This document shows, in pieces, positions 1 to 6,586 of a DNA stretch of 64,000 nt. The stretch's first letter is position 1. Each line of letters begins with the position of its first letter. The notes under the pieces are model-generated. The model was not told the origin of the DNA, did no database searches, and saw only the letters and a program-made list of their open reading frames with translations. Source of the stretch: Clostridiales bacterium (lineage in GTDB: Bacteria; Bacillota; Clostridia; Oscillospirales; Oscillospiraceae); the NCBI GenBank assembly GCA_029010715.1, contig JAQXKZ010000025.1:1-64000 (forward strand), written 5' to 3'. Made by a program: the position numbers and the translations under genes.

Positions 1-28
1 ATTTCGGCCTATTTATGCCCCAAAACGC

Positions 29-67
29 AAGAAAAACCTCTTTTGCCTTGGTAGACAAAAGAGGTTT
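29..67 (-). terminator. Rho-independent terminator closing the left-most cassette
   Basis: Two perfect 11-base arms (34-44 and 57-67) form a hairpin. Read on the minus strand it is followed by a T-rich tail. It lies about 60 bases past the stop of the 84-residue gene and would end transcription of that cassette. Confidence 0.7.
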
Positions 68-126
68 CTTTGATGCGAAAGAGTGCGTAAACGGAGCAGA
101 AATATAGGTAAGAGAGCGTAAAAGTA

Positions 127-381
127 TTATTGCTCTATCACCTGCTGCATTACTTTGTCAAGATGATAAAACACCCTGAGGAAATGTTTTACCGCCGAAG
201 TTTCTTTGCACTTGGGAAACCATCGTTTGACGGTAGGATGCAGGCTGTCTACATCCACATCCTCACATGTGCCAAATGCTTTACCACGATTAATATTTCC
301 TGCGTTTACTTGTGGAATTGGTATTACTTTTGCGACACATTGAACCATAGCCCATGCAACCATCTTTTGGTATTTCTCCAT
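127..381 (-). CDS. Hypothetical protein, 84 residues, last gene of an XRE-led cassette
   Basis: I do not recognise this family. The frame opens with a TTG at 426, inside the end of the upstream gene. A GAGG motif just before a GTG-ATG pair at 384/381 makes 381 the better start. The product is basic, has no signal peptide or membrane segment, and contains two isolated cysteines. It follows the 407-residue gene by about 35 bases on the same strand, and a terminator follows it, so it is probably co-transcribed with the XRE regulator at 1798-2004. The function is unknown. It could be a small partner or immunity protein for the 407-residue product, but that rests only on position. Confidence 0.5.
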   Translation of the reverse strand: MEKYQKMVAWAMVQCVAKVIPIPQVNAGNINRGKAFGTCEDVDVDSLHPTVKRWFPKCKETSAVKHFLRVFYHLDKVMQQVIEQ

Positions 382-415
382 CACATTTGCCTCTTCCACA
401 TAGCGCTTTGTAAAC

Positions 416-1639
416 TTAACCAGCAATCAGGTATATATTATTCTTATCAAAGCAAATGGCTTCTGTGCGGCCATATATCTTGATCATATCATTCAGTTTT
501 TCCATGAACACCCAGATGCCGGGGTTGCTGATTTCAGCAAATGATGCAACAATCTGCCGTTCCATCTGTGCTGCATTGCTCTTTATCTTAGTGCCGCTCT
601 CCTGCAGGAATTCATCAACCTGTCCTTCTCTGACCACAGGTATGCTGTCGATGAATTTGCCTACAGCTTTGCTTGCAGAACCAAGCCCCTTAAGAAGGTT
701 TACTTCCAGCGACGAATCACTGAGTTTTTCCAGATATACCGAGCACTGGCCAAACAGTTCACGGTAAGCGTCAGAACGTTTCTCTATTTCGCTCTTTGTA
801 AGACGTATGTTCTCTTCTTTGAAGTTACCACTCAGCATAACCTCTACGAATGATGCCATGGAAAATGTCTGCAGGGACATCCTGTAATACTTAAACTTTT
901 TGTACAGCTTATTCAGTGCATCGTTGACCTTTGACTGCGATACAACCAGCTTTTTAGAATTAAGAATATCAGATACCTGTTTCTGGTAGTCAATCAGATG
1001 CTCTCTTGCAGAGCGCTGGATGTCAAGAACAAGCTTATGATTGCTGGCCACATAGTGCTCATTGTCCCAGTTGTGTTTATATTTTTCAATTAGGGAAGCC
1101 AGCATCTCAATGTCTGCCTCGATTTTTGCTTCTTTCTCCGTTTCAAGAAAATCGAGGATTTCGCGCTCTACCTGAGCTATTTCACCCATCTTCTGCTCAA
1201 GTGAAAACAGTGCAATAGCCATCATTATAGTCACTGGGTCTATCGGCATAACAGTGCTGGTTGTGGTTCCAGCGCTGGTAACGGGCTGAAATTTTGCGAA
1301 TTTTGACGCACCATCTGCGGTTTTATATGCGCCCCAAGAAGCACCATCTTTTGCTACTTTTAGTGCATTACCCGCTCCTTCATTTAGCCATCTGTACAAT
1401 GTTTCGCCAGAACCTGCTGTTGTCTCTGTTATGGTTCTGAATGTAGGAAGCAATGAAGCTACGCCCGCACCAAGTGTAGCCAGCTGTGCAATCGGCATAC
1501 TCATAACGTCTTTGTTCGCCAAGCTGGCATGATTATCAATCACCATATCGTCAAAGACTTCCACCAGTGCTTCACCATCAACATGCTGTTCGGGTGCGCT
1601 GTTTTCACCTGCCGGTGTTAGTTTAATTACATTACTCAT
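416..1639 (-). CDS. Hypothetical 407-residue, largely helical protein in island cassette
   Basis: I recognise no family. The start at 1639 has a GAGGT Shine-Dalgarno about 7 bases upstream. Residues 1-45 are acidic and low in complexity. Residues 50-135 are rich in Ala, Gly and Thr with short hydrophobic stretches around 54-66 and 130-145 that could dip into a membrane. Residues 145-300 are charged and strongly helical, with coiled-coil character and several Lys/Glu heptads. There is no signal peptide, ATPase motif or nuclease motif. It starts two bases after the stop of a 29-codon ORF and is followed by the 84-residue gene, so the products are probably made together. A membrane-active effector is one reading of the layout, but it is speculation. 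Confidence 0.6.
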   Translation of the reverse strand: MSNVIKLTPAGENSAPEQHVDGEALVEVFDDMVIDNHASLANKDVMSMPIAQLATLGAGVASLLPTFRTITETTAGSGETLYRWLNEGAGNALKVAKDGASWGAYKTADGASKFAKFQPVTSAGTTTSTVMPIDPVTIMMAIALFSLEQKMGEIAQVEREILDFLETEKEAKIEADIEMLASLIEKYKHNWDNEHYVASNHKLVLDIQRSAREHLIDYQKQVSDILNSKKLVVSQSKVNDALNKLYKKFKYYRMSLQTFSMASFVEVMLSGNFKEENIRLTKSEIEKRSDAYRELFGQCSVYLEKLSDSSLEVNLLKGLGSASKAVGKFIDSIPVVREGQVDEFLQESGTKIKSNAAQMERQIVASFAEISNPGIWVFMEKLNDMIKIYGRTEAICFDKNNIYLIAG

Positions 1640-1641
1640 TT

Positions 1642-1731
1642 TCAGTACCTCATAACCGTAATTGGTATGTTCGGATATATATTTTCTAAGCGATCCCAGA
1701 TTAGAGACTTTACACCTTCAATTACACTCAT
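1642..1731 (-). CDS. Small ORF, 29 residues, between XRE regulator and 407-residue gene
   Basis: The ORF starts with ATG at 1731, preceded by a near-perfect AGGAGGGG five bases upstream, and ends two bases before the ATG of the 407-residue gene. The predicted peptide begins MSVIEGVKSLIWDRLENIYP and ends in MRY. It is amphipathic, with hydrophobic residues spaced along a possible helix. The strong ribosome site and tight coupling to the next gene suggest it is translated, either as a functional micropeptide or as a leader that couples translation. No family is recognised. Confidence 0.55.
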   Translation of the reverse strand: MSVIEGVKSLIWDRLENIYPNIPITVMRY

Positions 1732-1797
1732 GTACGCCCCTCCTGAGATCAGGATTTTAAATCGAATCTATAATAATCCGTGTTCTTCTGTCTTGAG

Positions 1798-2004
1798 TTA
1801 TGCCTCTGGAATGTATTCCATGATATCACCGAAATCACATTCCAGCACCTCACAGGCGCGGCAAAGGATGGCCAGATTAACAGGCTCGTCCCTTCGGAGC
1901 TTTGTCATTGTGTTAGGAGCTATGTTTGCCGCCTTGCGCAAATCGGCTTTGCTCATCTTCTTATCTACCAGCAGCTTCCACATCTTGTTATATGAAATCG
2001 CCAT
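1798..2004 (-). CDS. XRE/Cro-type helix-turn-helix regulator, 68 residues
   Basis: This is a compact single-domain DNA-binding protein. Residues 10-60 match the Cro/C1-type fold seen in small Firmicutes regulators of phage, ICE and toxin cassettes: a helix with KADLRKAANIA, a turn, a recognition helix around TMTKLRRDEPVN, then CRACEVLECDFGDIMEY. A longer frame is open upstream, but the ATG at 2004 has a perfect AGGAGGT seven bases upstream and gives the usual length. The gene is first in a cassette with the 29-, 407- and 84-residue ORFs. Its promoter abuts a 15-base-arm palindrome that recurs at the DUF2971 gene 3.9 kb away. It is a reasonable guess that this protein binds both sites. Confidence 0.8.
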   Translation of the reverse strand: MAISYNKMWKLLVDKKMSKADLRKAANIAPNTMTKLRRDEPVNLAILCRACEVLECDFGDIMEYIPEA

Positions 2005-2055
2005 CTTTATACCTCCTATGGTTCGACAGCATTTAATTACAAAATACCAAAATAA

Positions 2056-2084
2056 ATTATATTCCTTTTTGTCGATATATTCAA
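2056..2084 (-). promoter_or_regulatory. SigA-type promoter of the XRE cassette
   Basis: The minus strand reads TTGAAT (2084-2079), a 17-base spacer and TATAAT (2061-2056), about 50 bases upstream of the XRE start. The -35 box overlaps the last three bases of the palindrome at 2082-2117, so a protein bound there would touch RNA polymerase. Confidence 0.7.
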
Positions 2085-2117
2085 GATACATTCGCAATTA
2101 TCTGCGAATGTATCTTG
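2082..2117. promoter_or_regulatory. Palindromic operator candidate, copy 1
   Basis: Perfect 15-base inverted repeat, CAAGATACATTCGCA and its complement, around the 6-base centre ATTATC. A second copy with the same centre and a compensated change in the arms is at 5976-6003. In both, the centre lies 15.5 bases from the near edge of a -35 box, as expected for a regulator site rather than a terminator. There is no T-run. Confidence 0.65.
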
Positions 2118-2158
2118 CCCTTTGTGGTATAAGAAGCGGTTCCTAATATTGAAAATCT

Positions 2159-2215
2159 AAACAAGATAGAAGTCCCTCTCTGTTATGACACCAGAGAGGG
2201 ACTTCTATCTTGTTT
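2159..2215 (-). terminator. Long terminator hairpin after the repeat-domain gene
   Basis: A perfect 24-base stem (2159-2182 with 2192-2215) with a 9-base loop overlaps the stop codon of the gene ending at 2214. The tail on the minus strand is T-rich. It separates this gene from the XRE cassette. Confidence 0.75.
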
Positions 2216-3860
2216 AATAATACCGCTTTGAAAGCTTTTTAGATTCTCTGTCTGCTCTATGCCTTCGAACACCAAAGTAGCTGTCTTCTGCCTTTATCGT
2301 AGGGTCGAGCCAATCCGCCTTCTTCTTTGCCCATTTTATCCAGTCCGTTTTTTCTTCTGCCTGTGGGCCATTCTCGACAGAAGCGATATACGCACGGATT
2401 TTACACGCTATATCATAGTCCTCTGCTTCGTTGACCAGCGCATTTGTGCGTTCTACCTCTGCGTTGTATAGTTCTCTTTCTTCCGCAGCTCTCTTCGCAG
2501 CCTCTCGCCGTTGTCTTTCAGCTTCTTCTTTTTCAAGTCTCTGCTGTTTTATAACATCTGCAGCCAAGTATATTTCGAGCATAATGTCGCCCAGTTTGTC
2601 TTCCAGCACATAGCTTTTACAGTCTCTAAATGCTTTGCTATTATTTATGGATATGCTTAAACGGCCATTATACACATAATCGTATGTTGGGATTTTTGGC
2701 TTAGAGGCCCACGACCACTTTTTCTTCTCCTCCTCATATTTTAGCATTTGAAGGTTTTCAGCCTTTGTCAGTACATGTCTAATCTGATCCTGAGTTTCAG
2801 AAAATGACACACCCACAACATCACACCCAATTTTAAAACCAAGGTTTTCTGTTAGTTCAACACCCAGCGGCTCCATCGCTTTAATAAGTGCGTCTATGAT
2901 TCGGCACGCTCTTGGGATCGACGATTCAGATATTCTTTGAGAAAGCGCCGGGGCCTCTGGCCTATTCCTACGATTAACATACATTGTACTTTTGGCGTCA
3001 TTTTGCTGTTTAATCCATTCGTTCACTTTTTTCCTGTAAGCAATAACTGTAGGATGCATTTTCTCATCTTCGTCAGGGATAAGAATCTGAGAGGCAACAG
3101 CAAAGATTAGCTTTTGTTCCTCAGCATCACCAAAAGGTAGTTTGTTGCTTAGTTCTAGATTTGCACCAGTTTTGGTCTGAGCCCCCTGCTTTTTATTTGG
3201 TTTGTCACTTTTAGGCAAAGGCGCTTTAATAACAGATTTTCCTGCTTTTTTCTTTGCCCAGTATCCTCTGTCAGGCGTGGGAATATCAAGCGACTTACAT
3301 ACTTTATGTATAGATACATCAGAAACCTTATACTTTTTAGCGACTTCAGTTACAGGATATTCCCACACCTCATTGTATAGAGTTTCCCGGTCGTAGATAT
3401 TAATGGTTTTGCCCCATTGAGTAATGGTTTCAGGCGTTTCCTTTGCTATATCACTGATTTTCTCCGGTTTATCTGCAGCTGGATTTTTCATTTTCTTTAT
3501 GATATCCGGTTCCTTTGCTTTTCTTACCTCTTTTCCCTTTTCTACTGTCGTATCTGCGGAAACTGCATTGTTTGATGCTGCCTCGGTTTTCATGGCTACA
3601 TTGTTTTTACTAACTGTCAATTCCGCAAACAGTTCAATAATTTTATCAAAAGGTTCATTTAACGGTATCTTTTCTACGGGCTTACCAAAACTCAGTTTCG
3701 TCCAGTAACCGGAAGGCGGAATAGGAATGTGCGCATCTTTAATTTGTCGCAATAGCAAAGGGTACGAAATGCCATATTTTTTGGCTACCCCAGCAGCCGA
3801 AATTTGCCATATTTCATCATATAGCTGCTGACGTGTCATTGTAGCTACAGGTAATTGCAT
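2214..3860 (-). CDS. Hypothetical protein with two repeated DNA-binding-like domains, 548 residues
   Basis: The N-terminal part holds two copies of one domain, roughly residues 8-70 and 155-225. Each reads like YDEIW...VAKKYG(V)S...K...IPxPxxGYWxK...GK...PLP and resembles a helix-turn-helix in which the VAKKYxVS segment begins the DNA-contacting helices. The middle (250-420) is unfamiliar. Residues 440-490 form a Lys/Glu/Arg-rich coiled coil, and the C-terminus has a conserved-looking WIKWAKKKADWLDP block. The ATG at 3860 has AAGGTGG upstream, while the GTG at 3869 overlaps that site. The frame stays open for over 40 codons upstream without a normal start (see findings). It follows the 108-residue DNA-binding gene. 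A nucleic-acid binding role is inferred; no catalytic motif is visible. Confidence 0.65.
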   Translation of the reverse strand: MQLPVATMTRQQLYDEIWQISAAGVAKKYGISYPLLLRQIKDAHIPIPPSGYWTKLSFGKPVEKIPLNEPFDKIIELFAELTVSKNNVAMKTEAASNNAVSADTTVEKGKEVRKAKEPDIIKKMKNPAADKPEKISDIAKETPETITQWGKTINIYDRETLYNEVWEYPVTEVAKKYKVSDVSIHKVCKSLDIPTPDRGYWAKKKAGKSVIKAPLPKSDKPNKKQGAQTKTGANLELSNKLPFGDAEEQKLIFAVASQILIPDEDEKMHPTVIAYRKKVNEWIKQQNDAKSTMYVNRRNRPEAPALSQRISESSIPRACRIIDALIKAMEPLGVELTENLGFKIGCDVVGVSFSETQDQIRHVLTKAENLQMLKYEEEKKKWSWASKPKIPTYDYVYNGRLSISINNSKAFRDCKSYVLEDKLGDIMLEIYLAADVIKQQRLEKEEAERQRREAAKRAAEERELYNAEVERTNALVNEAEDYDIACKIRAYIASVENGPQAEEKTDWIKWAKKKADWLDPTIKAEDSYFGVRRHRADRESKKLSKRYY

Positions 3861-3997
3861 GTTTTCCACCTTCTTTACATAGTCTTCAAATTGTAGATTA
3901 TTGTCATTATAGACTTCCTTATCTCCAATGCTTACAACTATATTTTGTTCAGGTGTTTCTTCTTTTTTAATCAGCTCTTCAAAATAGTTTATCCCTC

Positions 3998-4324
3998 CTA
4001 TTCTTCGCTTTCTCTTAACAGAAAAACCAGATCACGTTTCATTTCCTCAAATTGATTGATTATGGTGCTTAGACTTTTCTCAATGTTCTGAACCTGCACT
4101 TCGTTTATTTTGCCATGATTGTACGCTATCAAGCGCTCCGGAATAATAGAATAGGTCCAGCTTTCCCGATAGGTGTCGTCGTTTTTTACTGCAAATCCAA
4201 TAGGCAGAACATTGTTCCTCATTCCTAAAGTCAAAATATTCGATGAAATACCTAAGTAGTCTGCAGCAATCTTAATTGTAATTTTGGGCATCGCCCTGAT
4301 TTCATCATCTGTATACTTGGCCAC
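3998..4324 (-). CDS. Small DNA-binding protein, excisionase/HTH-like, 108 residues
   Basis: Residues 15-60 contain IKIAADYLGISSNILTLGMR followed by LPIGFAV and a WTY...IPERL segment. This layout is seen in helix-turn-helix proteins of Clostridial integrative elements that resemble excisionases. The C-terminal third is a helical, charged tail. A GTG at 4333 overlaps the SD itself, so the GTG at 4324, with AGGAGG six bases upstream, is preferred. A terminator separates it from doc. A strong AGGAGGG follows its stop, in front of the next gene. It may control excision or expression of the island, but no integrase is visible in the window. Confidence 0.6.
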   Translation of the reverse strand: MAKYTDDEIRAMPKITIKIAADYLGISSNILTLGMRNNVLPIGFAVKNDDTYRESWTYSIIPERLIAYNHGKINEVQVQNIEKSLSTIINQFEEMKRDLVFLLRESEE

Positions 4325-4350
4325 ACGTTTCACCTCCTTATAAATAAAAT

Positions 4351-4378
4351 AGCCGCACGGATATCATCCTGTGCGGCT
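4351..4378 (-). terminator. Terminator of the phd-doc operon
   Basis: AGCCGCAC (4351-4358) pairs with GTGCGGCT (4371-4378), with extra GG/CC pairing inside. On the minus strand the hairpin is followed by ATTTTATTT. It lies directly after the doc stop. Confidence 0.75.
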
Positions 4379-4383
4379 CAATT

Positions 4384-4761
4384 CTAAATTTTATGTTCAA
4401 TTACCCAGTTCAAAAGTTCTTCGTATCCTACAGAACCGTCTGCTAATGCAAGCCCCATCTCCGTTACTTCTTCATTGGTGCAATCCATGTGAATACCATT
4501 AACTTCGAGAAAAGTAAGCATGACATACATGCCGATGCGCTTATTGCCATCGACAAATGCATGATTTGAAATCAGGGTATAGCCTAGCCTTGCTCCCTTT
4601 TCTTCTTTGGTAGGATAAAACTCTTTGTCACCGAATCCGGCAAAAGCTGCCTCCAATGCAGATTCCAACAGCGCTTCATCGCGTACACCAATACTACCGC
4701 CAGTTTCTTGGGCAATAAACTTATGGAGCAGTAAAACTTTTTCCTTTGAAAACTTTATCAT
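4384..4761 (-). CDS. doc: Doc toxin (Fic fold), death-on-curing family
   Basis: The 125-residue protein carries the Doc motif HAFVDGNKR (residues 67-75), matching the family pattern H-x-F-x-D/N-G-N-K-R, and the usual N-terminal block around LLHKFIAQETGG. Known Doc proteins are kinases that phosphorylate a conserved threonine of EF-Tu and so stop translation. The ATG overlaps the last four bases of the phd gene, the classic antitoxin-first arrangement with translational coupling. Length and motif are intact, so the toxin is probably active. In an island this pair would act in maintenance or as an abortive-infection module. The presumed target, EF-Tu, is encoded at 58005-59258 in this window. 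Confidence 0.93.
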   Translation of the reverse strand: MIKFSKEKVLLLHKFIAQETGGSIGVRDEALLESALEAAFAGFGDKEFYPTKEEKGARLGYTLISNHAFVDGNKRIGMYVMLTFLEVNGIHMDCTNEEVTEMGLALADGSVGYEELLNWVIEHKI

Positions 4762-5000
4762 TTGGCAAGCTCCAAAAATGCGGGCTTATAGCGCTGCATT
4801 ATTCTGCGGGCTACTATGTCTATCTTCTCGTCATCAGTCAGTTCCAAATCAGGCTCAACCTCGAGATTTACCAGTTTATATTTAGGCTTGTTGTTTTTGA
4901 AAACAATAGCAGAACCTCTCTCGTCGGCGATTCGTGTGGCCTTTGAGAAATTCTGGTTTGCCTCTGTAACAGTAATGATCTGTTTGGTATCAATCATCAT
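4758..5000 (-). CDS. phd: Phd/YefM-family antitoxin
   Basis: The 80-residue protein has the Phd/YefM N-terminal DNA-binding and dimerisation domain: VTEANQNFSKATRIADERGS followed by AIVFKNNKPKYKLVNLE (about residues 11-48). Its charged C-terminal tail (50-80) would fold onto the toxin. GAGGTG stands seven bases before the ATG at 5000. In this family the antitoxin binds palindromes in its own promoter and neutralises Doc, with the toxin acting as co-repressor. The next gene, doc, overlaps it by four bases. The C-terminal segment fits a Doc partner by position and length. Confidence 0.9.
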   Translation of the reverse strand: MMIDTKQIITVTEANQNFSKATRIADERGSAIVFKNNKPKYKLVNLEVEPDLELTDDEKIDIVARRIMQRYKPAFLELAK

Positions 5001-5054
5001 TGTACTTCACCTCAAAGAAAGTCTAACATAATTATAGCTATTTTTCAACCTATT

Positions 5055-5915
5055 CTATTCAATGGAATATCCAAATCTATTTAATTTGTTTAATGTGTCT
5101 TTTGAAGCTATTTCATAATTAGACCAGACATTAATCCCGCATAGCAGATCCTTTGAATACTTTAGATATATGTATCGTTTGCCGTCGCTTTCCGTTCTTT
5201 CAATTTCTGGTATAAGCTTTGTTTCGCCCTCTGGCAAATACACAATCAAACGTCGCTCATTTTCTTTTGAATATTTACTTTGCTTTGCAACAAATTGCAG
5301 GCGATGTAATACTTCACCAACAAACCAGACCATGTCCCTTTTCATATCAGGGCTAACAATTACTTCTATTATTTTGCTCTCCAAATACTTTATTATATCA
5401 TCGCCATATAAGACAGGTGTAAACACTGCACGCAAGTTTTCTCTTCCAAGCAGAGGAGAAAGTAAATTACCCCTAGTCAAAGTCAGGCAGTATTCACCAT
5501 AGTTCTGAAACATATACGGATCATCACTTTCAGAAGAGAAACAAATTATATATTCCTCAAACTTGGTGTCTGTATATTGCTGTATACCTGCTGAGTGTTT
5601 AGAAAAGAAAAATTCATTCTGAGAAATATCTATGTGGGCAAGGGCATCATACTCTTCCTGTGTAATCTTACCGGCCCTTTTAAGGCGGTCAAGCGCGAGA
5701 TCATAGTATACTTCTATTGCCTTTCCTTCCATTTTATCTTCAAAGTTTTCTGCTGCTGAAAGGCGGAAACAAATAAAATCCTTTTGAAGTACTCTATTAA
5801 CCGTGTTTTCTCTATAGTAGTGATGTAGTTCAAATACACTATCTTCTACACTTGGGTCCCAATCAAAATACGAATCAAACAAATCAACTGATTCTTGTTC
5901 TTTTGCATCGGACAT
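5055..5915 (-). CDS. DUF2971 family protein, 286 residues
   Basis: The protein matches the DUF2971 pattern. Near residues 30-60 it has HHYYRENTVNRVLQKDFICF followed by RLSAAENFEDKMEG, and near 120-150 an EEYIICFSSESDDPYMFQNYG segment that resembles the family's CFS...LMWxxYxxxxxG signature. DUF2971 genes are common in defence and mobile islands, and their biochemical role is not established. The start at 5915 has AGGAGA about nine bases upstream. It is the outermost gene of the island next to the tRNA. Its promoter shares a palindrome, at identical spacing, with the XRE cassette promoter, which suggests joint regulation. No signal peptide or membrane segment is seen. Confidence 0.75.
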   Translation of the reverse strand: MSDAKEQESVDLFDSYFDWDPSVEDSVFELHHYYRENTVNRVLQKDFICFRLSAAENFEDKMEGKAIEVYYDLALDRLKRAGKITQEEYDALAHIDISQNEFFFSKHSAGIQQYTDTKFEEYIICFSSESDDPYMFQNYGEYCLTLTRGNLLSPLLGRENLRAVFTPVLYGDDIIKYLESKIIEVIVSPDMKRDMVWFVGEVLHRLQFVAKQSKYSKENERRLIVYLPEGETKLIPEIERTESDGKRYIYLKYSKDLLCGINVWSNYEIASKDTLNKLNRFGYSIE

Positions 5916-5945
5916 ATCATCATTCTCCTAACTTAGCTTTATTAT

Positions 5946-5974
5946 AGTATATCTCTTCACTGGCGAATAAGCAA
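5946..5974 (-). promoter_or_regulatory. SigA-type promoter of the DUF2971 gene
   Basis: The minus strand reads TTGCTT (5974-5969), a 17-base spacer and TATACT (5951-5946), about 30 bases upstream of the start codon. The palindrome at 5976-6003 sits one base upstream of the -35 box. Confidence 0.7.
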
Positions 5975-5975
5975 C

Positions 5976-6003
5976 ATACTTTCGCAATTATCTGCGAAAG
6001 TAT
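5976..6003. promoter_or_regulatory. Palindromic operator candidate, copy 2
   Basis: ATACTTTCGCA and its exact complement flank the centre ATTATC. Compared with copy 1 (2082-2117), the arm base that differs is changed in both arms, so the symmetry is kept. The position relative to the -35 box is identical in both copies. Confidence 0.65.
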
Positions 6004-6021
6004 CTCTTTCTCGCGTTCGAA

Positions 6022-6108
6022 TAACAGGAGTTGAATGTTTAATGTGCTACCTCATTTTTTCGCATATACTTGAGAGATAATCTCATAAAACACATTCAAA
6101 TCCTGTTA
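6022..6108. repeat. Nested inverted repeat near the island edge
   Basis: Arms of 17 bases at 6022-6038 and 6092-6108 are inverted copies with one mismatch. The 53-base interior holds a second small hairpin (TGAGA-GATAA-TCTCA, 6071-6085). No ORF covers it. It could be an RNA structure, a recombination site or a replication/transfer signal. Together with the two terminator hairpins to its right, it is the only structure seen in the 400 bases between the DUF2971 gene and the tRNA. Confidence 0.45.
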
Positions 6109-6187
6109 CTCAGTCCTTTTGGTCTCTCTTTGCAGAAGCAAAGAACTACTAAAAGTAATGTGGATTTTTAACCCTAAAAAGACAAAA

Positions 6188-6230
6188 AACAGGTGCTGGG
6201 ATGGTATCACTAACCGCCCCAGCGCCTGTT
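6188..6230 (-). terminator. Rho-independent terminator facing the island
   Basis: The arms 6188-6200 and 6218-6230 pair with one G-U wobble. On the minus strand they are followed by a run of six or more T. It is the second terminator downstream of tRNA-Arg and would insulate the island from read-through. Confidence 0.65.
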
Positions 6231-6279
6231 ATATTCATGTTTTTGAATAATACAAGCTTATTCAAACTAAAAATGCATA

Positions 6280-6318
6280 AAGAACCACAATTAGTCTGGT
6301 AGACTTATTGTGGTTCTT
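6280..6318 (-). terminator. Terminator of tRNA-Arg
   Basis: Perfect 12-base arms AAGAACCACAAT (6280-6291) and complement (6307-6318) lie just after the tRNA 3' end. The minus strand continues into a T-rich stretch. Confidence 0.7.
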
Positions 6319-6321
6319 AAG

Positions 6322-6398
6322 TGGTATGCCCGACAAGATTCGAACTTGCGACCTTCAGAGTCGGAGTCTGACACTCTATCCAGCTGAGCTACGGGCAC
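6322..6398 (-). tRNA. tRNA-Arg (anticodon CCG)
   Basis: The minus strand folds into a full cloverleaf. The acceptor GTGCCCG pairs with CGGGCAT, the anticodon stem is TCAGA/TCTGA around the loop CTCCGAC (anticodon CCG, codon CGG), the T loop is TTCGAAT, the discriminator is A and CCA is encoded (6322-6324). Its 3' end faces the AT-rich island at 1-6320, as expected if an element integrated at the tRNA 3' end. No second copy of the tRNA end is visible in the window, so the other junction would lie to the left of base 1. Confidence 0.95.
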
Positions 6399-6586
6399 AT
6401 ATTTACATTTACCACAAAATCTGGTATAATAAATTATAGTTGGGCACAAGTGCGGTAGATGCTTCTGCCGCGAAGGGTATTATAACAAAATCCTGCCGCA
6501 AAGTAAATAGCCGTTTGCAGCTTTTTTACACCCTGTTTTGACATGTGCCGACAATACAGATAGTACACCAGAAGGACAATCTACTT

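Noticed and set aside
4010..4030. Programmed -1 frameshift site in the 108-residue gene
   Set aside because: The GGTTTTTC stretch is not a proper slippery heptamer and no stimulator structure is evident. It is kept only as one explanation of the missing start codon.
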